A DNA stretch of 64,000 nucleotides from Janthinobacterium sp. J1-1 (GTDB taxonomy: Bacteria > Pseudomonadota > Gammaproteobacteria > Burkholderiales > Burkholderiaceae_D): positions 682,001 to 746,000 of the forward strand of contig NZ_CP132339.1 of assembly GCF_030944405.1 (NCBI RefSeq), in the 5' to 3' direction. The translations under genes were made by a program, and so were the position numbers. This document shows, piece after piece, positions 9,095-18,000 of this stretch (position 1 is the stretch's first letter; the number at the start of each line of letters is the position of its first letter). Below the pieces are notes generated by a model. The model did no database searches, was not told the DNA's origin, and saw only the letters and a program-made list of their open reading frames with translations.

Positions 9095-9592
9095 TCAAGC
9101 CGGCAAACCATGCGCGATCAGTTCCAACGGCAACTCCGTGCTGTATTTGATCTGTTCCATGGAGAAGGCCGACGACACGCCCAGTAGCTGGGCCGCCTTG
9201 ATCAGCTTCTTGTAGAACAGGTCGTAGCCCTTGATATCGGTGGTCACCACTTTCAGCAGGTAATCGATATCGCCGCTCATGCGGTGGAATTCCTGCACCT
9301 CGGGCATCACGATGACGGCGGCGGCAAAGCGGCGCAGCCATTTTTCGTCATGCTGGCCGGTGCGCACGCTGACAAACACGGTCACCGGCAAGCCGACTTT
9401 CTGGCGGTTGACGATGGCCACGCGGCTTTCGATATAGCCCTCTTCCTCCAGCCGCTTGACCCGCTTCCAGCACGGCGTGCTGGACAGGCCGATGCGCTCG
9501 CTCAGGGCGGCGATCGACAGCGTGCCGTCGCTCTGCAGGGCGGCCAGGATGGCGCAGTCGAATTTATCGAGCGGGTGAGAAAGAGAATTCAT
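9095..9592 (-). CDS. Lrp/AsnC family transcriptional regulator
   Basis: A 165-residue protein with an N-terminal helix-turn-helix (DGTLSIAALSERIGLSSTPCWKRVKRLEEEGYI, residues ~20-52) and a C-terminal RAM/AsnC ligand-binding domain (PEVQEFHRMSGDIDYLLKV, residues ~105-125). Such proteins form octamers or dimers, sense amino acids, and often control a divergent neighbour. Here the divergent neighbour, 123 bases away, is a cysteine desulfurase fusion. This suggests a cysteine-responsive regulator of the DecR/CysR type, but that is inference from context. The shared 9593-9715 region contains repeated GGTAGC and GCATG elements that could be its binding sites. Confidence 0.88.
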   Translation of the reverse strand: MNSLSHPLDKFDCAILAALQSDGTLSIAALSERIGLSSTPCWKRVKRLEEEGYIESRVAIVNRQKVGLPVTVFVSVRTGQHDEKWLRRFAAAVIVMPEVQEFHRMSGDIDYLLKVVTTDIKGYDLFYKKLIKAAQLLGVSSAFSMEQIKYSTELPLELIAHGLPA

Positions 9593-9715
9593 TTTTATAT
9601 ATCGCCATTGGTAGCATGCTCATGCTGCATGGTAGCCTATTTGCAGTATTGTTTGGCATATCTTCACGGGCAGCGCTTGGTAGACTATTGATCCGCCCAA
9701 CCCCTAGCGACGATC

Positions 9716-11746
9716 ATGAAAGACATTTACCTCGACTGCAACGCCACCACCAGCGTGCTGCCCGCCGCCGTTGCCGCCGCCAGCGCCGCCATGGCGCATG
9801 GCTATGGCAACCCCAGCAGCACCCATGCCACCGGGCTGCAAGCGAAGGCCATGATGGATGGCGCGCGCGCGCTGGCGCGCCGCCTGCTGGGCACGGGAGA
9901 CGGGCGGCTGATGTTCAACAGCGGCGCCACCGAGGGCATCCAGACGGCCGTGCTGTCGGCGCTGTGCGCGCTGCGCGAACGGCGCGACGCCGGCCAGCGC
10001 ATCGGCGCCCTGTTGCTGTATGGCGCCACCGAGCACAAGGCCGTGCCGGAAAGCCTGGCGCACTGGAACCGCTTGCTGGGCCTGAACCTGACCTTGCGCC
10101 AGTTGCCGGTCGACACCGACGGCCGCCACGATCTGGCCGCGCTGGGCGAACTGATCGGCGACACCGCCATGCTGTGCACCATGGCGGCCAATAACGAAAC
10201 GGGCGTGATCAGCGACCTGTCGGCCATCGCGCAGCTGCTGAACGAACGCGGCGCCGATGCGTACTGGATGGTCGATTGCGTGCAGGCGCTGGGCAAGCTG
10301 CAACTGAACCTGGCCGCCACGCGCATCGATTACGCGCCGTTTTCCGGCCACAAACTGTATGCGCCGAAAGGCATCGGCATGCTGTATGTGCGCGCCGGCG
10401 CGCCATTCACGCCCCTGATGATGGGCGGCGGCCAGGAAACGGGCCAGCGCTCGGGCACCGAAAACATGGCCGGCATCGCCGCGCTGGGCGCCGTGCTGCA
10501 GGCCTTGGGCGACGGCAGCACCTTCCGCAGCGCGGCAGAGCTGGCGACCTTCCGCACGCGCCTGGTGGCCAGCCTGGAAAGCGCCTTGCCGGGCATCGTC
10601 TTCAATATGCCGTTCGCGCTGGCGCTGCCGACCACCCTGAATTTTTCCGTCCCCGGCCTGTCGTCGAAAGAACTGCTGGACCTGTTCGATGCTGCCGGCG
10701 TGCGCGTCAGTTCGGGCAGCGCCTGTTCGGCCTCGAAAGCCCTGCCCAGCTATGTGCTGGAAGCGATGCGGGTGCCGGCCTGGCGCGCCAGTTCGGCGAT
10801 CCGCCTGTCGTTCGGCCCCTTGAGCGACGAAGCGACCATTCTTGCCGCCTGCGAACGCATCGAGCGCTGCGGCGAGGCGCTGCGCGGCAGCGGCCTGCTG
10901 CCGTCCGCATTGGCACCTCTGGCGGCCATGCGCGATGGCGTGACGGAACTGAGCGTCGACGGCCGCAGCACCTGGTTGCTGACGGATGCGGCCAGCGCCA
11001 GCTGCGTGGTCATCGATCCGGCGGCGGCGCTGGTGCCGCGCATTGCCGCCTTTATCCGCTGCCAGGATTACGTCGTAAGAGCCATTGTGCAGACCGACGC
11101 TGCGCAGGGCGGCGATACGGACCGCCAGGCCCTGATCGCCGCACTCGACATTGTTCAACTGGACGCATTCGACGCGCAAGGCCGACTGGCGTTTGGCGCC
11201 GGCCTGCGCCGCGTTGTGATCGGTGCATCTGCCGTGTATCTGCTGGGCCAGGAATTTGCCTTTATCGGTGCGCTGGCCCCGCTGACGACGATCGCCGCGC
11301 TGGGCGATGCCCTGAGCGATGACACCGTGCTGTGCGCCTCGCGCGACGACGGCAGCGTCTGCAATACCGTGCGCGCCGCGCAGCAATCCCTGGCGGCCAC
11401 CACCGCGCCGCAGCTCGATGCGGCCGGCCTGGACGCGTTCCTGCGCGCGCACCCGGACGCCATCGTGGTCGATGTGCGTGAAGCGTATGAACATGCGGCG
11501 TGCGCCACGCGCGTGTTCGATGGCTGCGCAGTGCAGAGCGTACCGTTGAGCCGCCTGGCCGGCGAAGTGGCCGGCTGGCTGCGCGCGCCGCAGCGTCCGC
11601 TCGTGTTTGTCTGCCGCAGCGGCAACCGCAGCGCGCGCGCCGCCGCCTGTCTGCACCGCCTCGGCCACCAGGCCGCCTGGCAACTGAACGGCGGCCTAGC
11701 GATGGCTGCGCTCGCCACGCGTCCATCACTGGCATTCGCGGCCTGA
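9716..11746 (+). CDS. Cysteine desulfurase / degenerate metallo-beta-lactamase / rhodanese fusion
   Basis: A 676-residue three-part protein. Residues 1-~390 are a class V PLP enzyme of the NifS/IscS type: the PLP Lys is in SGHKLYAPKG (~212) and the persulfide-forming Cys in SSGSACSASK (~337). Residues ~410-560 follow the order of a persulfide dioxygenase (ETHE1/Blh) metallo-beta-lactamase domain, including CVVIDPAAALVPRI and LSDDTVLCASRDDG, but the zinc motif normally THxHxDH reads TDAAQGGD and no ligand His remains. Residues ~575-670 are a rhodanese domain with active-site VCRSGNRS (Cys ~633). The likely role is transfer of cysteine sulfur as persulfide from the desulfurase to the rhodanese, with the middle domain acting as a scaffold. 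A strong hairpin follows at 11761. Confidence 0.85.
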   Translation: MKDIYLDCNATTSVLPAAVAAASAAMAHGYGNPSSTHATGLQAKAMMDGARALARRLLGTGDGRLMFNSGATEGIQTAVLSALCALRERRDAGQRIGALLLYGATEHKAVPESLAHWNRLLGLNLTLRQLPVDTDGRHDLAALGELIGDTAMLCTMAANNETGVISDLSAIAQLLNERGADAYWMVDCVQALGKLQLNLAATRIDYAPFSGHKLYAPKGIGMLYVRAGAPFTPLMMGGGQETGQRSGTENMAGIAALGAVLQALGDGSTFRSAAELATFRTRLVASLESALPGIVFNMPFALALPTTLNFSVPGLSSKELLDLFDAAGVRVSSGSACSASKALPSYVLEAMRVPAWRASSAIRLSFGPLSDEATILAACERIERCGEALRGSGLLPSALAPLAAMRDGVTELSVDGRSTWLLTDAASASCVVIDPAAALVPRIAAFIRCQDYVVRAIVQTDAAQGGDTDRQALIAALDIVQLDAFDAQGRLAFGAGLRRVVIGASAVYLLGQEFAFIGALAPLTTIAALGDALSDDTVLCASRDDGSVCNTVRAAQQSLAATTAPQLDAAGLDAFLRAHPDAIVVDVREAYEHAACATRVFDGCAVQSVPLSRLAGEVAGWLRAPQRPLVFVCRSGNRSARAAACLHRLGHQAAWQLNGGLAMAALATRPSLAFAA

Positions 11747-11760
11747 CCGGGCGCAGTCAA

Positions 11761-11798
11761 CGTCCTGCCGAGTCGCATTCACGCCACTCGGCAGGACG
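11761..11798 (+). terminator. Hairpin terminator after the cysteine desulfurase fusion
   Basis: CGTCCTGCCGAGT (11761-11773) and ACTCGGCAGGACG (11786-11798) form a perfect 13-bp stem with a 12-base loop, 15 bases after the fusion-gene stop. The downstream T stretch is short (gcttta), so termination may be only partial. Confidence 0.7.
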
Positions 11799-12045
11799 GC
11801 TTTATTACCCAATAGAATCATTCTTCCTGCCTCGCGGACACTTTCTTGCTCCGCATCCTCCCAAAGCCCCACGTATGTTCGCTAGCGCACGGTGTCGCAC
11901 GGGGCGCGCCCCTACGATGAAGTTCAGAAAATCTCACTGATATTGAGATTCATCGCAACGCTCCGGCGCTTTGCTTTCCGTTTTTGCCAGTCCCTGCTTT
12001 GCTCCCGCAAACCGGCCCTGGCCTTGCGGCGGGTGCCGTCGTTTC
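11799..12045 (+). other. Intergenic leader upstream of the cyclic glucan synthase
   Basis: No convincing gene is seen. The region holds a 12-bp palindrome GGGGCGCGCCCC at 11911-11922 and a 7-bp hairpin AATCTCA/TGAGATT at 11930-11950. A TTG at 11971 opens the glucan synthase frame 25 codons before the preferred ATG but lacks a ribosome binding site and encodes an atypical Cys/Pro-rich stretch. Confidence 0.5.
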
Positions 12046-15000
12046 ATGCGCGCACCTAGCGAGGCCAAGTTGAAAGAGTACACAGCAGCAGTCAAGGAAC
12101 AGCTTTCCCGGTTCAAGGACATTTTCCAGGGCAGTATCAATCCGGGCCGCGCGGGCGACAGCTTCGATGCCGCGCGCGACGATGCCTTGCCCTTGCGTTC
12201 GGAACTGTTCAGCGCCATGCAGATGGCGGCGCACGGCAAGAACATCGCCACTGGCCATGCGGTCGGCAAGCGCCAGGGCCGCGACCGGCTGCTGGCGCGT
12301 CTGGCCGACAATGCGGCCCTGATCACGGCCACCGTCAATGAGCTGACGGCCACCGTGAAAAGCGGCCGGCAAGTCACGCCCGCCTCGGAATGGCTGCTCG
12401 ATAATTTCTACCTGATCGAAGAACAGATCCGCACCACGCGGCGCCACCTGCCGAAAAACTACAGCAAGGAATTGCCGCGCCTGACGACCGGCGTCGATGC
12501 CGGCTGTCCGCGCGTGTATAAAATCGCGCTGGAAATCATCTCGCATGGCGATGGCCATGTGGACCTGGAAAACCTGTGCCACTTCGTCGAAGCCTACCAG
12601 GACGTCGCCACCCTGACCCTGGGCGAGCTGTGGGCCGTGCCCATCATGCTGCGCCTGGCGCTGATCGAAAACCTGCGCCGCGTGGCCGCGCGCGTGGCCG
12701 ACGACCGCATGCAGCGCGACCTGGCCAACAGCTGGGCCGACCAGATGATGGACATCGCCGACAGCAACCCCAGCGGCCTCATTTTGCTGGTGGCCGACAT
12801 GGCGCGTTCGAATCCGCCCACCACCAGCGCATTTGTCGCCGAACTGTCGCGCCGCCTGCAGGGGCAAAGCCCCTCATTGACGCTGGCGCTGTCGTGGCTG
12901 ACCCACAAGCTGGCCGAATCCGGTCTCACCATCGACCAGCAGGTGCAGGTCGAGATCGGACAACAGGCGGCCGACCAGGTGTCGATCGCCAACAGCATCG
13001 GCAGCCTGCGCTTCCTGGGTACCATGGACTGGCAGGAATTCGTCGAGACCATGAGCGTGGTCGAACAGACCCTGCGCCTGGACCCGGCCGGCACCTATGG
13101 CGCGATGGATTTCGCCACCCGCGACAGCTACCGCCATGCGATCGAACGCATCGCCAAGCGCAGCGACCGCAGCGAAATGGAAGTGGCCGAAATGGCGGTG
13201 CAGCTGGCGCAGACGCATGGCGCCAGCATCGACACCCGCCGCGGCCATATCGGCTTTTACCTGGTCGGGCGCGGCGTGCTGATCCTGGAAAAACAGGCCG
13301 GCGCCAAGCTGCCATTGCGCGAAGCGCTGGAGCACACGGCGCGCGCGGCGCCGCTGGCCGTCTACCTGGGCGCGATCTCCTTCCTGAGCCTGGCCGCCAG
13401 CGCGCTGCTGCTGGAACGGGCCGTGCGCTACGGCGTGACTGGCTGGCCGCTGGCCGCGCTGGGGGTGCTGGCGCTGCTGGGCAGCAGCCAGCTGGCCGTC
13501 GCCCTGGTCAACTGGGTGGCGACCCTGATGACCGTGCCGCATCCGCTGCCGCGCATGGACTACAAGGCCGGCATTCCGTCGGATGCGCGCGCCATCGTGG
13601 TAGTGCCGACGCTGATCTACAGCGAGGCCAACGTGGCCGAACTGTGCCAGGCGCTGGAGGTGCGCTACCTGGCCAACCGCGACGCCAACCTGCGCTTTTG
13701 CCTGCTGACCGATTTTGTCGACGCGCCCACGCAAACCCTGCCCGGCGACGAGGCCCTGCTGCGCCAGGCGCAAACCATCATCCGTGGCCTGAACCAGAAA
13801 TACTGCGTCGAAGGCGAACAGTTCAAGGAAAACGGCGACCCGGCCGATGCGGAAGACCTGGGCCAGGTCGGCCCCTTCCTGCTGCTGCACCGTCCGCGCC
13901 TGTGGAATTCGCAGCAGAACGCGTGGATGGGCCAGGAGCGCAAGCGCGGCAAACTGTCGGACCTGAACCTGTTCCTGCGCGGCGGCGCGCGCGACAAATT
14001 CATGCTGGTCGAAGGCGAATTGCGCGGCCTGCGCACCATCAAATACGTGATCACGCTCGACACCGACACACAGCTGCCGCGCGACGCGGCGCGCCATTTC
14101 GTCGCCACCATGATGCACCCGCTGAACCACCCCGTGCTCGACGCGGCCGGCTCGCGCGTGATCGCCGGCTACGGCATTCTGCAGCCGCGCGTGGCCGTCG
14201 CCCTGCCCAGCGCCAACGCCTCAGAGTACGAACTGCTGTGCGGCGGCGAGCCGGGCATCGACCCGTATACGCGCACCGTGTCCGACCTGTACCAGGATGT
14301 GTTCTATGAAGGCTCGTTCATCGGCAAGGGCATCTACGACCTCGACATGTTCGAGCGCGTGCTGGGCCAGCGCCTGCCTGACAATAAAATCCTCAGCCAC
14401 GATCTGCTGGAAGGCTGCTACCTGCGCGCGGGCCTGTTGAGCGACTCGCAATTGTACGAAGAATATCCGGCCCGCTACGATGCGGACGTCAGCCGCCGCC
14501 AGCGCTGGATCCGCGGCGACTGGCAGCTGATCGGCTGGCTGCTGGGCCGCGTGCCCGGCCGTGGCGGCAAGCGCGAACGCAATCCGCTGTCGATGCTGTC
14601 GCGCTGGAAGCTGTTCGACAACCTGCGCCGCAGCGTGGTGGCGCCGGCCACCACCGCCTCCTTGCTGCTGACCTGGGGCCTCCTGCCGCAGGTGGCGTTC
14701 TGGAGCGCGGCGGTGCTGGCGATCATCTTCCTGCCGCCGGTGGTGTCGGCCCTGTACGACCTGCTGCGCAAACCGCGCGACACCTTGTGGCGCCAGCACC
14801 TGGCCGCCTTCGAGCGCCGCTGCGGCGTGCAGTTTTCGCACGCCATGCTGACCCTGGTGTTCCTGCCGTATGAAGCCTATATCAGCCTGGACGCCATCGC
14901 GCGCACGCTGTGGCGTCTGAGCGTCTCGCACAAGCATCTGCTCGACTGGCGCGCATCGAACCTGCACAGTTCCAAGGGCGGGCAGGGTGACAGCTGGCGC

Positions 15001-18000
15001 GCCATGTGGACTTCGCCGCTGCTGGCGCTCGCCACCTTCGGCGCGCTGCTGCGCTGGCGCCCGGAAGCCTTGCCGGCTGCCGCCATCATCTTGCTGCTGT
15101 GGCTGGCCGCGCCCGTCATCGCCTGGCGCATCAGCCGCCCGATCAAGCGCGCCGTCGCCCGCCTGTCGCCGGAGCAGGGCCAGTTCCTGCACGGCGTGGC
15201 CCGTAAAACCTGGGCTTATTTCGACACCTTTGTCGGCCCGGACGACCATTGGCTGCCGCCCGATAACATGCAGGAGCACCCCAGCATGGTGGTGGCGCAC
15301 CGCACCTCGCCGACCAATATGGGCCTGGCGCTGCTGGCCAACCTGACGGCCTACGATTTCGGCTATATCACCATGGGCCAGCTGATCGAACGCAGCCAGG
15401 CCACCTTGCACAGCATGGGCGAACTGGAACGTTTCCAGGGCCATTTCTACAACTGGTACGACACGCAGACGCGCAAACCCTTGCAGCCGATGTATATCTC
15501 GACGGTCGACAGCGGCAACCTGGCCGGCCATTTGCTCACCTTGCAGCCTGGCCTGGTCGAACTGTATGACGCGCCCATCATCGGCGCGCAACTGATCAAA
15601 GGCATCCGCACCACGGCGCAGGTGCTGCAGGAATTCATCACCGCCGACGGCAGCGCGAATGGCGCGCGCGAGGCGCTGGCGCTGCTGCTGGCCGACGCCA
15701 CGCCGGCCAGCCTGCCTGAATGGCATGCCTACCTGAGCGCGGCCAACAGCGCCGCCGACGCGCTGCTGTCGCTGTCCCTGCAAGACAGCGACAATGAACT
15801 GGCGATGTGGAGCGATGCGCTGGCGCGCCAGTGCCGCGCGGCCCTGGCCGAACTGTTGCAACTGGCGCCGTGGGCCGCCCATGCGGGCCTCGATGGTTCG
15901 CTGGCGCGCGTGCCGACCCTGCGCGAGCTGGCCACGCTGGAAGCGGCGCCCGCCACCTTGCCCGAGCTGGCCAGCCTGCTGGCGCAAGGGCGCGAACAGG
16001 CGATCCGCCATGTGCGCGATATCGCCCAGGCGGCGGGCCAGGCGCGCGACTTTGCGCAGATCGAATACGCCTTCCTGTACAACCCGTCGACCAAGCTGCT
16101 GGCGATCGGCTACAACGTCAGCGAGCGCCGCCTCGACGCCAGCTATTACGACCTGCTGGCCTCCGAAGTGCGCCTGGCCAGCTTTATCGCCATCGCCCAG
16201 GGCCAGCTGCCGCAGGAGCACTGGTTTGCCCTGGGCCGCCAGCTGTGCATGGTGGCCGGCCAGCCGGTCTTGCTGTCGTGGAGCGGCTCGATGTTCGAGT
16301 ACCTGATGCCGCTGCTGGTGATGCCGAACTACCCGAACACCCTGCTCGACCAGACCTACCACTCGGTGATCGAAGCGCAGATCGACTATGGCCGCCAGCG
16401 CGACGTGCCGTGGGGCGTGTCCGAGTCGGGTTACAACACGGTCGACGCCAGCCTCAATTACCAGTACCGCGCGTTCGGCGTGCCGGGCCTGGGCCTGAAA
16501 CGCGGCCTGGCCGACGACCTGGTGATCGCGCCGTATGCCAGCATGATGGGCCTGATGGTGAAACCGGAAGAGTCGTGCCAGAACATGCAGCGCCTGCAGG
16601 CGGCCGGCTACATGGGCCGCTACGGCTTCTTCGAGGCGATCGACTTTACGGCGGCGCGCCTGCCGCGCGGCCAGGCCAGCGCCGTCATCCGCTCCTACAT
16701 GGTGCACCACCAGGGCATGGGTTTCCTGGCCTTGAGCTACCTGCTGCACGACCGGCCGATGCAGCGCCGTTTCGAGTCCGATCCGCTGCTGCAATCGGCC
16801 TTGCTGGTGCTGCAGGAACGCACGCCGCAGGCAGGGGCCTTTTACTCGAACACGGCCGAACTGGCGGTGCTGCGCAGCAGCGCCACCGAGCAGACCATGC
16901 CGATGCGCATTCTCACCCAGGCCAACAGCGCCGTGCCCGAAACGCAGCTGCTGTCGAACGGCCGCTACCACGTGATGGTCAGCAATGCCGGCGGCAGCTA
17001 CAGCCGCTGGAAAGACCTGTCCGTGACGCGCTGGCGCGAAGACAGCACGCGCGACAACTGGGGCAATTTCTGCTACCTGCGCGACCTCGATGAAGGCGAT
17101 GTCTGGTCCACCACCTACCAGCCGACCCTGGTCGAGCCGAAAAAATATGAGGTGATCTTTTCGGAAGGACGCGCCGAGTTCCGCCGCGCCGACCATGGCC
17201 TGGATCTGTACACGGAAATCGTCGTCTCGCCCGAGGACGACATCGAAATCCGCCGCACCCGCATCAGCAACAATTCGAACCGCCAGCGGCGCATCGAGAT
17301 CACCAGCTTTGCCGAGGTGGTGATGGCGCCGTCGGCCGCCGATGCGGCCCATCCGGCGTTCAGCAAACTGTTCGTGCAGACCGAAATCCTGACACAGGAA
17401 AACGCGATTCTGTGCACGCGCCGGCCGCGTTCGAAAGACGAGCAGATGCCATGGATGCTGCATGTGATGACGGTGCATGACGCCAGTGGCTACGAGGTCT
17501 CGTTCGAGACCGACCGCTCGCGCTTCATCGGCCGTGGCAACACCGCGCAGCTGCCGCTGGCGCTGCAGCAGGAGGGACCATTGAGCGGCGGCCAGGGTTC
17601 GGTGCTCGACCCGGTGGTGGCGATCCGCTATGTGGTCACCCTGGCGCCCGACCAGGCCATTACCGTCGACAGCGTGACCGGCATGGTCGAGCAGCGCGAA
17701 GCGGCGCTGCACCTGATCGACAAATACCAGGACCGCCACCTGGCCGACCGCGTGTTCGAACTGGCCTGGACCCACAGCCAGGTGGTGCTGCGCCAGCTCA
17801 ACGCCAGCGAAGCCGACGCGCAGCTGTATGCACGCCTGGCCAATGCCGTGATCTACCCGAACGCCTCGCTGCGCGCCGACGCCAGCATCCTGCTGAAAAA
17901 CCATCGCGGCCAGTCCGGCCTGTGGGCCTACGCGATCTCCGGCGACCTGCCGATCGTGCTGCTGCAGATCCGCGATCCGGCCAATATCGAGCTGGCCCGC

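Noticed and set aside
11971..12045. Upstream TTG start for the glucan synthase
   Set aside because: It adds a Cys/Pro-rich stretch unlike the family and lacks a ribosome binding site.
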